DNA of 64,000 nt. It comes from an uncultured Draconibacterium sp. Its GTDB lineage: Bacteria > Bacteroidota > Bacteroidia > Bacteroidales > Prolixibacteraceae. The position numbers and the translations under genes were made by a program. The stretch is taken from positions 4,187,001-4,251,000 of the forward strand of contig NZ_OY781464.1 in the NCBI RefSeq assembly GCF_963676735.1, given 5' to 3'. The notes beneath the pieces were generated by a model. The model did no database searches. It was not told where the DNA came from and was given only the letters and a program-made list of their open reading frames with translations. Positions 44,144 to 53,429 of the stretch are shown in pieces; position 1 is the first letter of the stretch, and each line of letters opens with the position of its first letter.

Positions 44144-44884
44144 TCATAAATCGCGGGCAGTTCGCCCAAAGCTACGGTATTCATCGCGTTCAATTTCAAT
44201 ATTAGGCTCGAGGTACTCGTTCTGATGCGGAATAAAAGCGAGGTATTTACTGGTAATTCCCCGATCGAGCCATTGCTTCTCGTAATAAGTACGAATGCGC
44301 AACACATCGGTTAATCCTTCCCATTCATACAAATTATCGGTTTGAGCCAGAATTTCAAATCCATTGACTTTAACCATCTCAAGGGTGTATTTAAACTGAA
44401 ACTGGCTATCGGTTTTCAGGTGAACAATGCCACCCGGCTTTAAAAAATTGCGGTACTTATTTAAAAATGTAGTTGAGGTAAGCCGCTTTCGTGCTTTTCG
44501 CATTTGCGGATCGGGAAAGGTCAACCAGATTTCGTACACTTCGTTGGGAGCAAAAAACTGGGTAATCAATTCAATATTGGTACGTAAAAAGCCCACGTTT
44601 TTCATGTTGCGCTGAAAAGCCTGTTTGGCACCTTTCCAAAGCCGGGCACCTTTTATGTCAACTCCAATGTAGTTAATGTTTGGGTTCATTGCAGCCAGCT
44701 CAACGGTATATTCGCCTTTTCCGCAGCCCAACTCTAAAATTATGGGTTTATTATTCTTAAAAAAATCAAGAGCCCACTTTCCCTTTAACTGAAAATCATC
44801 ATGTCCTACCTTATGAAACGGTGCCTGAACCACATGTTCAAAGCCTTTCATCTCATCAAATTTCTTTAATTTTCCTTTTCCCAC
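44144..44884 (-). CDS. trmB: tRNA (guanine-N7)-methyltransferase
   Basis: TrmB methylates G46 in tRNA using S-adenosylmethionine. The 246-residue protein has the SAM motif ILELGCGKGEYTVELA, the EIWLTFPDPQMRKARKRLTSTTFLNKY segment (family substrate motif), and GGIVHLKTDSQFQF. The start is GTG at 44884, preceded by no usable ATG. It lies 40 bases after gldH on the same strand and may be its co-transcript. Confidence 0.94.
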   Translation of the reverse strand: MGKGKLKKFDEMKGFEHVVQAPFHKVGHDDFQLKGKWALDFFKNNKPIILELGCGKGEYTVELAAMNPNINYIGVDIKGARLWKGAKQAFQRNMKNVGFLRTNIELITQFFAPNEVYEIWLTFPDPQMRKARKRLTSTTFLNKYRNFLKPGGIVHLKTDSQFQFKYTLEMVKVNGFEILAQTDNLYEWEGLTDVLRIRTYYEKQWLDRGITSKYLAFIPHQNEYLEPNIEIERDEYRSFGRTARDL

Positions 44885-44924
44885 CTTTGCAATAAAGTTC
44901 TTCTGTTATTAATAAAACCAGAGG

Positions 44925-45395
44925 TTATTTTATTTTTTCTACTCTAAAACCCACATCGGCAATACCTTCCAATTCTTCATCACGCATTCCGTGTTGCAAG
45001 CGGATAAAATAAGTTCCTGAATGTGGAAAAAATACGTTTCGCCGGTAAACAGCCTGTCGGGTTTTTAGCCCGCCAAAACCCTGGCCCAACCACTTTCCTG
45101 TTGGGTCGGCCAAAACCAGTTCAAAGGTATCTTTCAGAGCTGTTCCTCCGGGTTGTTCAATGGTAACAAACAGCCACAGGTTGCTGTAGCGGTAATTGAG
45201 TTCGTTACGCACATTTATAAACAAGTTATGATTTTGCAGGGTATCATCTACCGGCACGTTAAAAACCACCAGCGAATCTTTTTGCCAACTGCTTTTCGGA
45301 ATAGATTTGTATTGATCGAAAACGCGCCGATTATCGCACGAGGCCGTTACAAATAAAACTGTGGCAAATATTATACTTTGTAAAATACGATTCAT
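44925..45395 (-). CDS. gldH: Gliding motility lipoprotein GldH
   Basis: GldH is a lipoprotein of the gliding/T9SS gene set in Bacteroidota, required for gliding in Flavobacterium. The 156-residue protein has a lipobox Cys20 (FVTASCDNRRVFDQYKSIP) and the family core RYSNLWLFVTIEQPGG and FELVLADPTGKWLGQGFGGLKTRQ. Length is normal. It sits between ricT and trmB, the order often seen in Bacteroidota (holB-ricT-gldH). Confidence 0.9.
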   Translation of the reverse strand: MNRILQSIIFATVLFVTASCDNRRVFDQYKSIPKSSWQKDSLVVFNVPVDDTLQNHNLFINVRNELNYRYSNLWLFVTIEQPGGTALKDTFELVLADPTGKWLGQGFGGLKTRQAVYRRNVFFPHSGTYFIRLQHGMRDEELEGIADVGFRVEKIK

Positions 45396-45500
45396 TGTTC
45401 CAGGTAATTATCAATAACTTTTAGCACCTACAGGTGCCACTGCCATTTATTTACTATTTAAGCTGCACAAAACAAACACAAAAAATGAGAAGTTGTTTGT

Positions 45501-46745
45501 TTATTTACGACGTTGTTTACGATTTTGATTTTGCCGTTGCGGACGATTTTGTCCACGCTCACGCTCCTGGTTATTGTTTTTACTGCGGTCTTTTTGTTGT
45601 CCCTGCGTTTGCGACTGGTTTCTGGGCGTATTTCTGCCAGATTGCCGTCGGCTACCCCGATTTTTCGAGCGGCTCTTTTTCTTCGAGCGGTCGAAGCGAT
45701 CGAGGTCTTCCTGCCCAACTACATTGTGGAATGTATCGTTTTTCTGTGCACCGGCATCGTATTTTTCAACCACCAGTTTTTCCGGCTTTTTGCCATTTCT
45801 GTTTAAACGCAACACCTCTTTCACCCTTTTTACCGGTACGGCTACCAATGTTCCGGGGCCTTCGCCGCGAGGCGCATACCAATAAATTCCACCAAAAATA
45901 TCGGCTTTTAAAAACGAGTAGCTCATGTGCTCTGTTTCCAGCGGAATATGGTTTGGCGGGAAATCTTTTTGCGCATCAATATAGGCATCTACCTCAAAAT
46001 TAAGGCAGCATTTCAATTTTCCGCACTGCCCGGCCAGTTTTTGCGGGTTTAGCGAAATTTCCTGATGCCGTGCCGAATTTGTAGTAACAGAAACAAAATT
46101 ACTCATCCAGGTTGAACAACACAGCGAGCGGCCGCAGGGGCCAATTCCGCCTATACGTCCGGCTTCCTGGCGGGCACCAATTTGTTTCATCTCGATGCGG
46201 ATACGAAAAGTTTCGGCCAGCACTTTTATCAGCTGGCGAAAATCAACCCGACCATCGGCAATGTAATAAAAGATAGCCTTGGTGCGGTCGCCCTGGTATT
46301 CCACATCGCCAATTTTCATATCCAATCCCAAATCTTTTACAATCTGTCGTGATTGAATCATGGTTTCATGTTCCAGCGAAATGGCTTCTTTCCATTTGTC
46401 GATATCAACCGGTTTGGCATGACGGTATACTTTACGGTATTCGCCATTGTTTAGGGTTACTTTATGGCGTTTCATTTGCTCAAACACCAGTTCGCCCATC
46501 AACGAAACAATTCCTATATCGTGTCCCGGATTTCCCTCTACAGCAATTAATTCGCCAACTTTAAGCTTCAGATTATTAACATTTTTGTAGTAATCTTTTC
46601 TGGTATTTTTAAAACGTACCTCAACAATATCTTCGCCTTTGTAGGCAGGCTGTACATCGCCAAGCCAGTCGGTTACCTGCAGTTTGCCGCAGTTTCCAAC
46701 TTTTGTCTGACAAATTCCTCTATCTGTGGTATTTACTTCTTTCAT
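45501..46745 (-). CDS. ricT: RicT/PSP1 domain protein
   Basis: RicT (YaaT) in Firmicutes is part of an iron-sulfur complex that affects RNase Y and cell fate. The 414-residue protein has the PSP1 core with the Cys-rich motif GIGPCGRSLCCSTW and the second set GQCGKLKCCLNFE, which can bind a cluster. The last 75 residues are a low-complexity tail rich in Arg, Gln, Asn and Lys (KKKSRSKNRGSRRQSGRNTP), suited to RNA binding. The tail is absent from Bacillus YaaT. It follows holB, as in many genomes. Confidence 0.92.
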   Translation of the reverse strand: MKEVNTTDRGICQTKVGNCGKLQVTDWLGDVQPAYKGEDIVEVRFKNTRKDYYKNVNNLKLKVGELIAVEGNPGHDIGIVSLMGELVFEQMKRHKVTLNNGEYRKVYRHAKPVDIDKWKEAISLEHETMIQSRQIVKDLGLDMKIGDVEYQGDRTKAIFYYIADGRVDFRQLIKVLAETFRIRIEMKQIGARQEAGRIGGIGPCGRSLCCSTWMSNFVSVTTNSARHQEISLNPQKLAGQCGKLKCCLNFEVDAYIDAQKDFPPNHIPLETEHMSYSFLKADIFGGIYWYAPRGEGPGTLVAVPVKRVKEVLRLNRNGKKPEKLVVEKYDAGAQKNDTFHNVVGQEDLDRFDRSKKKSRSKNRGSRRQSGRNTPRNQSQTQGQQKDRSKNNNQERERGQNRPQRQNQNRKQRRK

Positions 46746-46880
46746 TTTATTGATTCGTAGTATCGCAACACAAGGCTTATCTTCATTTCAAACTAATCCT
46801 GAAAATGTGCCGCTGCGACTCTTTTGCATTTAGCTGAAGCCATTTTATTTTCGGCTTTGCCAATATAAGCATTTAACCCA

Positions 46881-46888
46881 CAAAAGTA
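46881..46888 (-). promoter_or_regulatory. TAnnTTTG -7 element for ricT-gldH
   Basis: Minus-strand TACTTTTG, about 135 bases before the ricT ATG, in the 229-base holB-ricT gap, which otherwise shows nothing. Confidence 0.4.
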
Positions 46889-46974
46889 ATGATTAATAGT
46901 TATTTGATTTAAGCTGAAGCTGTTTTTAAAATGAATCTAAAAAGGAGAAATAAACTTTAGAGGGTTTGTCAATT

Positions 46975-48099
46975 TTATCGTTTTATCAATCGTACCATCC
47001 GTAAACCGGTATCCATAAAAATAATGCGCGGATTTCCGTTCATGGAAATGTGTTTGATAGCCAGTTCAAATTCGTCGGCAAAAGCTACTATGTTTCGCTC
47101 GTTAATAAATGGAGCAAATTTTTTACCCCAATCTTTTTCGGCACGATTCATATACACAATTTCGCTGCGGTGCATGTTCGACACAAAATACTCGCGCACC
47201 AGGCGTAGCGCTGCAGCAAAAAAGGCCTTCTGCTTATCGCGGCCAATACCGGCCATTTCATCTGCCCAGTCAATCATTTCTTTTACCTGTCGGGCATAAG
47301 CAAAACGCATCATTTCCTGGAATTTCTGGAAATAAAACTGCTCCTCTTCTCCCGGGTTTAAGTATTCTAAAGCTTTGATATAACTGCCCGAAGCCAGGTG
47401 AACGGCATCAGGAATTATCTCCGGATTGATACCTTCGATTTGCAACAGCGCATTTTGTATTGATTCATTATCAACAAAAGGAAATTTAACCAATTGTGCC
47501 CGCGATCGAATGGTTCCAATTACCCCTTCTTCGTTTTCAGTTACTAAAATAAAAAGCGTTTTGCTGGGTGGCTCCTCAATCATTTTAAGTAGCTTGTTCG
47601 AGCAGGCAATATTCATTTTTTCGGGTAACCAAATAATCATCACCTTAAACTCCGACTCAAACGATTTTAGGTTTAGTTTTCGTAAAATAGATTCGCTTTC
47701 GCGCTCATAAATTTCACCCTGTGCATTTCCGGCATCAATGTGGCTCAACCATTCGCTAAGCTCGAAATAGGGATTTTGCAGTACCTTTTCTCTCCATTTT
47801 GGTAAAAAATCGTCGCTAACCGGTTTATTAAACTGTTTGGCATTAAAAATAGGAAACACAAAATGCAAATCGGGGTGAGCGAGTTTTTTATACTTATGGC
47901 AACTGGGGCAGGTTCCGCACGAATCGGTTTCGCTACGGTTTTTACACGAAATATATTGTGCATAAGCCAAAGCCATGGCTAATTTTCCTGTACCCGAAGG
48001 CCCCGAGAATAATTGGGCGTGACTGATTCGCTGCTCCTGAACCGAACGGATCAGGCGGTTTTTAACATCTTTTTGTCCTACTACATCTTTAAAAAACAT
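46975..48099 (-). CDS. holB: DNA polymerase III subunit delta-prime
   Basis: A subunit of the clamp loader that opens the beta clamp during replication. The 374-residue protein has the AAA+ start FFKDVVGQKDVKNRLIRSV, a P-loop-like FSGPSGTGKLAMALAYAQ, a zinc-binding Cys cluster (CKNRSETDSCGTCPSC), and IIWLPEKMNIACSNKLLKMIEEPPSKTLFILVTE. The delta-prime P-loop is often inactive but looks intact here. The start is the ATG at 48099, which has a -7 element 4 bases upstream. Confidence 0.92.
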   Translation of the reverse strand: MFFKDVVGQKDVKNRLIRSVQEQRISHAQLFSGPSGTGKLAMALAYAQYISCKNRSETDSCGTCPSCHKYKKLAHPDLHFVFPIFNAKQFNKPVSDDFLPKWREKVLQNPYFELSEWLSHIDAGNAQGEIYERESESILRKLNLKSFESEFKVMIIWLPEKMNIACSNKLLKMIEEPPSKTLFILVTENEEGVIGTIRSRAQLVKFPFVDNESIQNALLQIEGINPEIIPDAVHLASGSYIKALEYLNPGEEEQFYFQKFQEMMRFAYARQVKEMIDWADEMAGIGRDKQKAFFAAALRLVREYFVSNMHRSEIVYMNRAEKDWGKKFAPFINERNIVAFADEFELAIKHISMNGNPRIIFMDTGLRMVRLIKR

Positions 48100-48103
48100 A
48101 AGC

Positions 48104-48111
48104 CAAAAATA
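48104..48111 (-). promoter_or_regulatory. TAnnTTTG -7 element abutting the holB start
   Basis: Minus-strand TATTTTTG ends 4 bases before the ATG, so the transcript would start at or near the A of ATG (leaderless), the same layout as tetR. Confidence 0.5.
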
Positions 48112-48303
48112 GCACTTTCTGTCGTTTCAGTAGCCACACAAAGCATAAATATCCCCGATGATTACTAAGTTGCTGTTGGCACGTCTAAAACAAACCATCA
48201 ACACATTACCACAACAAAGCATTCTATCATTCCCTTTATCTTACTCTTACATTAAATTACAAAGAGCATTAAAATTCCACTGTTTTTTCGTGCTATTAAT
48301 TTT

Positions 48304-48311
48304 TATCTTTG
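48304..48311 (+). promoter_or_regulatory. TAnnTTTG -7 element for pgk
   Basis: TATCTTTG, 38 bases before the pgk ATG. The rest of the 250-base holB-pgk gap is non-coding. Confidence 0.55.
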
Positions 48312-48349
48312 GTTGAATTTTTCAAAAAACACTAAAAAAACAAAATATC

Positions 48350-49546
48350 ATGCAAACAATTAGCAGCTATGATTTTAAAGGGAAAAGAGCCCTTATCCGC
48401 GTTGATTTTAACGTGCCATTAAACGAAAATTTTGAAATTACTGACGACACCCGAATGCGCGCTGCACTTCCTACCATCAAAAAAATTATTGAAGGCGGAG
48501 GTTCACCAATTATTATGTCGCACCTGGGACGCCCCAAAAGTGGCCCTGAAGCAAAATTCTCGTTAAAACCATTGGTAAATCACCTGAGTGAATTGCTTGG
48601 TGGTGCAACGGTAAAAATAGCTCCTGATTGTATTGGCGACGAGGTAAAAGCCATGGCTGAAGCGGTTAAACCGGGTGAGGTTTTAATTCTGGAGAACCTG
48701 CGTTTTTACAAAGAAGAAACTGCCGGTGATGAAGCATTTGCTGCTAAATTAGCTGAAAACGGCGACTGCTGGGTAAACGATGCTTTTGGAACTGCCCACC
48801 GTGCCCACGCTTCAACAGCTGTTATTGCCAAGTTTTTCCCAAATGATAAAATGTTTGGCTACCTGATTGAAAGCGAAGTAGAAAGTCTCGACAAAGTAGT
48901 TAAAGCCCCACAGCGTCCGCTAACAGCAATTATGGGTGGCGCAAAAGTAAGTTCAAAAATTACCATCATCGAAAACCTGTTAAACAAAGTTGACAACCTG
49001 ATTTTGGGGGGTGGTATGACCTATACTTTTGTTAAAGCAAACGGAGGAAAGATAGGAGATTCAATTTGTGAAGATGACTTTATTGAAACCGCAAAAAACA
49101 TTGAAAAGCTGGCCAAAGAAAAAGGTGTTAACCTGGTAATAGCCACCGATGTTGTTGCTGCCGATGATTTTAGTAACGATGCCAACACCAAAATTTGTGC
49201 AGCCAACGCCATTGAAGACGGATGGCAAGGATTGGATGCCGGTCCGGACAGTATTGTAAAAATGAAAGAGGTAATTGAAAACTCCGGTACAATTCTTTGG
49301 AATGGCCCTGTTGGTGTATTCGAAATGGAAACTTTCTCGGCCGGAACAAAAGCCATTGGCGCAGCCATTGTTGAAGCCACTAAAAAAGGAGCCTTCTCGC
49401 TTGTTGGTGGTGGAGACTCGGTAGCTGCTGTTAACCAATTCGGCATTGCGCCGGGCGTTTCCTACATTTCAACTGCAGGTGGCGCACTGCTCGAGTACCT
49501 CGAGGGTAAAACACTTCCGGGTGTTGCTGCTGTTCGCGGCGAATAA
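48350..49546 (+). CDS. pgk: Phosphoglycerate kinase
   Basis: Pgk makes ATP from 1,3-bisphosphoglycerate in glycolysis. The 398-residue protein has ALIRVDFNVPLNENFEITDDTRM (residues 15-37), SHLGRPKSGPEAKFSL, the NDAFGTAHRAHAST segment, the GGAKVSSKI hinge, WNGPVGVFE, and the C-terminal GGGDSVAAV nucleotide loop. Full length and all signature regions are present. It is monocistronic with a terminator 25 bases after the stop. Confidence 0.98.
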   Translation: MQTISSYDFKGKRALIRVDFNVPLNENFEITDDTRMRAALPTIKKIIEGGGSPIIMSHLGRPKSGPEAKFSLKPLVNHLSELLGGATVKIAPDCIGDEVKAMAEAVKPGEVLILENLRFYKEETAGDEAFAAKLAENGDCWVNDAFGTAHRAHASTAVIAKFFPNDKMFGYLIESEVESLDKVVKAPQRPLTAIMGGAKVSSKITIIENLLNKVDNLILGGGMTYTFVKANGGKIGDSICEDDFIETAKNIEKLAKEKGVNLVIATDVVAADDFSNDANTKICAANAIEDGWQGLDAGPDSIVKMKEVIENSGTILWNGPVGVFEMETFSAGTKAIGAAIVEATKKGAFSLVGGGDSVAAVNQFGIAPGVSYISTAGGALLEYLEGKTLPGVAAVRGE

Positions 49547-49570
49547 ACAAAAAACAATTACTATATTTTC

Positions 49571-49606
49571 AAAGGTCCGAGGCTCTTGTGCTTCGGGCCT
49601 TTTTTC
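49571..49606 (+). terminator. Terminator after pgk
   Basis: AAAGGTCCGA pairs with TCGGGCCTTT (one G-U), about 13-base loop, followed by a T-run. Confidence 0.88.
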
Positions 49607-49672
49607 GTTAAAATTACCCCTTTGTTTTCACTCTTCAACATCATTTTTGGCCTGGTCTCTGCATTTTATAAC

Positions 49673-49680
49673 TAACTTTA
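49673..49680 (+). promoter_or_regulatory. Candidate -7 element for the C_GCAxxG_C_C gene
   Basis: TAACTTTA has one mismatch to TAnnTTTG; a TTTG lies 23 bases upstream (49646-49649). It is 9 bases before the ATG, giving a very short leader. Confidence 0.35.
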
Positions 49681-49689
49681 AACAAAAAA

Positions 49690-50118
49690 ATGAAAGACAA
49701 AACGCAACAGGTTAACGAAAGGTTCTCGCAGGTAAATTGTGCCCAAACAGTATTTAGCCTGCATGCCAAAGAACTTGGTATTAATGAAGAGCTGGCCTTA
49801 AAAATCTCGAGTGGTTTTGGGGGTGGAATGGCATGCGCCGAAACATGCGGTGCGGTTACCGGTGCATATATGGTTATTGGAACCAAACACGGACATGCAA
49901 GCCACAATGCAGAAGCAAAGGCTGCAACAAAAGCCAAAATAAAACAGTTTAACGAAAAATTTAAAGCGCAACACGGAAGCCTGATTTGCAAACACCTTAC
50001 CGGGTTCGACATTTCAACTCCTGAAGGAGCGGAAGCAGCAGCAGAACAAAATGTGTTTAGCAAAAAATGTCCGGAGTTTATTAAAACCGCCTGCAAAATT
50101 TTAGCAGTGGATTTTTGA
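49690..50118 (+). CDS. C_GCAxxG_C_C family probable redox protein
   Basis: A 142-residue soluble protein of the C_GCAxxG_C_C family, thought to be redox-active or metal-binding through conserved cysteines. The motif is at ISSGFGGGMACAETCGAVTGAYMVIG (about residues 37-62), with an N-terminal Cys (SQVNCAQTVF) and two C-terminal ones (LICKHLTG and SKKCPEF, also TACKIL). No signal peptide. Function is not established. A small DUF2892 membrane protein follows after 145 bases; the two may be related in sulfur or redox metabolism, but this is inference. Confidence 0.85.
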   Translation: MKDKTQQVNERFSQVNCAQTVFSLHAKELGINEELALKISSGFGGGMACAETCGAVTGAYMVIGTKHGHASHNAEAKAATKAKIKQFNEKFKAQHGSLICKHLTGFDISTPEGAEAAAEQNVFSKKCPEFIKTACKILAVDF

Positions 50119-50263
50119 ACCGAAAACTCCCCTGCACTGTTTTTAAGCTATAAGTTTAAAAAAAAATACAGTAGAGGCAATGTGCTGAAACTCCATGAAA
50201 AGAACAAACAACTTTTTTTTGGAATGGCAAAGGCTAACAGTATAAACAATTAATAATTAAAAG

Positions 50264-50449
50264 ATGAAAGGTAACGTAGGCTCGGTTGACAGGTTATTAC
50301 GAATTATAGTTGGTTTATTAATTGCCATTGTTGGTGCAATATTCGACAGCTGGTGGGGATTAATTGGCATTGTTCCTTTAGCCACCGGACTACTTCGGTT
50401 TTGCCCGCTTTATTTGCCCTTAAAAATATCAACACTGAAAAAGGACTAA
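50264..50449 (+). CDS. DUF2892 small membrane protein
   Basis: A 61-residue protein with two short hydrophobic helices (about residues 11-27 and 29-45) and the family start GNVGSVDRLLRIIVGLLIA. DUF2892 also occurs as the membrane tail of rhodanese YgaP. The Cys in FCPLYLPLKI is a common feature. Function unknown; a link to the upstream Cys-rich protein is possible. The 254 bases after it hold no gene, only a likely promoter for the mannosidase. Confidence 0.85.
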   Translation: MKGNVGSVDRLLRIIVGLLIAIVGAIFDSWWGLIGIVPLATGLLRFCPLYLPLKISTLKKD

Positions 50450-50644
50450 ACCATTTTAGTCTCTTCGACAGCAGAAATTAGTTATCTTCAGCCCCTTGTT
50501 GTTGCCAATCAATCTGCTTACCATTTAGAGATCATTGGTTTAGATTTAGTTTATTTCATATTTCTTCATATGCTGGTTTTCTTCAAAATTTAATTTACAT
50601 TCAAGGCTATTTGTAATTAATACAATATCTATTATTTTTACCGC

Positions 50645-50652
50645 TAACTTTA
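50645..50652 (+). promoter_or_regulatory. Candidate -7 element for the beta-mannosidase gene
   Basis: TAACTTTA, one mismatch from TAnnTTTG, 51 bases before the ATG. No well-spaced -33 element is seen. Confidence 0.35.
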
Positions 50653-50703
50653 GGTAATTAATGCTGTTTTAACCAAATTTGAAAACTAATAAACTAAAGA
50701 GCT

Positions 50704-53298
50704 ATGATTGCAATTATCCGCTGGCCTATCCTGGCCACTTTTGCACTGCTGATATTAGCAGCTTGCACCACCAACCAAGCCGGACCAAACCTAATGATAC
50801 AAAAAGAACTTAACACCAACTGGACGTTTAACCAGGTTGGACAAAACGAATGGCTGCCCGCCACTGTTCCGGGTACGGTGCATACCGACCTGCTGGCCAA
50901 CAAAAAAATTGAAGACCCCTTTTACCGCTTAAACGAACACGACTTACAATGGATTGACAAAGAAGACTGGGAATATAAAACTACCTTTACAGTTGAAGCA
51001 GCACTCCTAAAAATGGATCGCGTTGAGTTGGATTTTAAAGGCCTCGACACCTATGCTGATGTGATGCTAAACGGTCAGCAAATTGCCAGCACCGATAACA
51101 TGTTTCGCGAATATACCATCAATGCCAAAAAGGTTTTAAAACCAGGCGATAACGAATTGCACATTGTTTTTCGCTCGCCCATTACCGAAGGCATAAAAAA
51201 ATACGACGCACAGGGATACGTGATTCCGGTTTCGGATAACGACCTTGCAAAAATTGGACAGGTTGAAGGCGACAAACAAGTGAGTATTTACACCCGAAAA
51301 GCCGGTTACCATTTTGGTTGGGATTGGGGGCCACGACTGGTAACCAGCGGAATTTGGCGCCCCGTTTTCCTGAATGCCTGGGATGAAGCCAAAATTGAAA
51401 ACCTACAGATTGTTCAGCAAGAAGTTTCTGAGGAAAAAGCAAGCTTTACGGCCATTTTTGAAGTTGATGCCGCTAAAAAAGGCAAGGCTCAAATTTCAAT
51501 CAAAAACGACGACTTACAGCTTGCCAGCAAAGCAATAAACTTAGTGGAAGGAATTAAAACCTACAGTGTTGATTTTGAAATTGAAAAGCCAAAATTGTGG
51601 TGGACCATTGGACTGGGCGAACCACACTTGTACAATATCGAGGGTACACTTCTTGCTGATGAAAGAACAAGTACTAAAAACACCCGGATTGGTATTAGAA
51701 CATTGGAGTTGGTGCGCGAAAAAGACAAACATGGTACCTCGTTCTATTTTAAACTAAATGGACACCCTGTATTTATGAAAGGAGCAAACTACATCCCCAA
51801 CGATGTATTTTTGCCTCGGGTAACCGAAGAAAATTACCGCACCGTTGTTGAAACAGCAAAAAACTCGAACAATAATATGCTTCGGATTTGGGGTGGTGGA
51901 ATATACGAAAACGACCTTTTTTACGAACTTTGCGACGAAGCCGGAATACTGATTTGGCAAGATTTTATGTTTGCCTGTGCCATGTTTCCGGGCGATGAGG
52001 CTTTTCTGGACAATGTGCGCCACGAAGCCATTGACAACGTAAAACGCCTGCGCAACCACCCCAGTATTGCTATGTGGTGTGGCAACAACGAAATACTTGC
52101 CGCCTGGAAAGGCTGGGGCTGGGAAAATGCCGAACGTGCAAAAAGCGAAGAAAACGCTGATAAAATATGGCAGGCTTATGTAGATATTTTCCATAAAACC
52201 CTGCCCGATGTGGTAAAAGAATTCGATCCGCAGCGCAGTTACTGGGCTTCAAGTCCTTCGTCGGGCATGGGCGTTCCGGCCGACCTGGTTAACGGCGACG
52301 AACACTACTGGGGCGTTTGGTGGGGAAAAGAACCTTTTGAGACTTACGCCACCCATTTGCCCCGTTTTATGAGTGAATATGGTTTTCAGTCGTTTCCGGA
52401 AATTGCAAGCGTACGCAAATACGCCACCCCCGAAGATTACGATATTTTTTCGGAGGTGATGAAATCGCACCAGCGCTCGTCGATTGGCAACGGCACCATC
52501 GAGTATTACATGCTGAAAGAATATAAAAAACCAAAAGATTTTGAATCGTTTCTTTACGTAAACCATGTACTGCAGGCCGAAGGAATTAAATTCGGACTGG
52601 AAGGACACCGCCGCGCCATGCCTTTCTGTATGGGCAGCTTGTACTGGCAAATTAACGATTGCTGGCCGGTTGCCTCGTGGAGCTCAACCGATTATTACCA
52701 AAAATGGAAAGCCCTGCAATATTACGTAAAAAAAGGATTTAGCCAGGTTTTGGTTAGCCCTTACGAAGAAGGAATAAAATACAAAGTGGGCATTGTAAAC
52801 GATCGCCTGGAACCACTGCATGCCGAACTACGTATGCGCATGGTTGATTTTAGCGGGCAGGTAATTTGGGAAGAGGCGCACCTGGTAGATATCCCCGCCA
52901 ACTCAAGCGACGATTATTTTGATGTGAATAAAAACGAATGGCGCTATAAATATCGAAAACAGCTTAAAAATGTAGTATTTACCGCCGAACTAATCGAAAA
53001 CGGACAGGTAATTTCTAAAAACAACTATTACTTTTTACCCTTTAAAAACTTAAACGTACCGGAACCGCAAATAGAATACGCTATTTCAAAAGCTGAAGAT
53101 GGTTTCGATATTGCTTTAAAAACCGACAAACTGGCTAAAAATGTTTACCTGCAGATTGAAGATGAAGAGGGCTTCTTTTCTGATAATTATTTCGACCTCT
53201 TACCCAACGAAAAAGCTACTATTCACTTAAAAACTATAATTTCAGAAGAGAAACTGAATGAAGTATTAAGCATCCGTACGCTGGATGATGCGTTTTAA
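50704..53298 (+). CDS. Lipoprotein beta-mannosidase (glycoside hydrolase family 2)
   Basis: An 864-residue GH2 enzyme that removes beta-linked mannose from oligosaccharide ends. A lipobox with Cys21 (LLILAACTTNQ) places it in a cell-envelope membrane. The N-terminal jelly-roll domain starts ELNTNWTFNQVGQNEWLPATVPGTVH, typical of beta-mannosidase. The catalytic acid/base is Glu463 (MWCGNNEILAAW) and the nucleophile Glu558 (FMSEYGFQSFPE). CMGSLYWQINDCWPVASWS is the conserved sugar-binding segment. No SusC/D pair is next to it, so it is a stand-alone enzyme; substrates may be mannan fragments or N-glycan cores. Confidence 0.94.
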   Translation: MIAIIRWPILATFALLILAACTTNQAGPNLMIQKELNTNWTFNQVGQNEWLPATVPGTVHTDLLANKKIEDPFYRLNEHDLQWIDKEDWEYKTTFTVEAALLKMDRVELDFKGLDTYADVMLNGQQIASTDNMFREYTINAKKVLKPGDNELHIVFRSPITEGIKKYDAQGYVIPVSDNDLAKIGQVEGDKQVSIYTRKAGYHFGWDWGPRLVTSGIWRPVFLNAWDEAKIENLQIVQQEVSEEKASFTAIFEVDAAKKGKAQISIKNDDLQLASKAINLVEGIKTYSVDFEIEKPKLWWTIGLGEPHLYNIEGTLLADERTSTKNTRIGIRTLELVREKDKHGTSFYFKLNGHPVFMKGANYIPNDVFLPRVTEENYRTVVETAKNSNNNMLRIWGGGIYENDLFYELCDEAGILIWQDFMFACAMFPGDEAFLDNVRHEAIDNVKRLRNHPSIAMWCGNNEILAAWKGWGWENAERAKSEENADKIWQAYVDIFHKTLPDVVKEFDPQRSYWASSPSSGMGVPADLVNGDEHYWGVWWGKEPFETYATHLPRFMSEYGFQSFPEIASVRKYATPEDYDIFSEVMKSHQRSSIGNGTIEYYMLKEYKKPKDFESFLYVNHVLQAEGIKFGLEGHRRAMPFCMGSLYWQINDCWPVASWSSTDYYQKWKALQYYVKKGFSQVLVSPYEEGIKYKVGIVNDRLEPLHAELRMRMVDFSGQVIWEEAHLVDIPANSSDDYFDVNKNEWRYKYRKQLKNVVFTAELIENGQVISKNNYYFLPFKNLNVPEPQIEYAISKAEDGFDIALKTDKLAKNVYLQIEDEEGFFSDNYFDLLPNEKATIHLKTIISEEKLNEVLSIRTLDDAF

Positions 53299-53429
53299 TC
53301 CTTCAACGCACAGGATGTTCTCCAGGTATTTGTCTTGCTGAACATTCTGTGTGTTGTTGACAGATTGCTGTTTAAAACATAAGCTAATCCCCATTTTAAT
53401 TCCCGGCAAAATTCTGCAATTTTAAACGC

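Noticed and set aside
45434..46003. Open frame of 189 codons on the + strand over the ricT end
   Set aside because: It is the reverse reading of the low-complexity ricT tail; the ricT frame has strong family motifs and this one has none.
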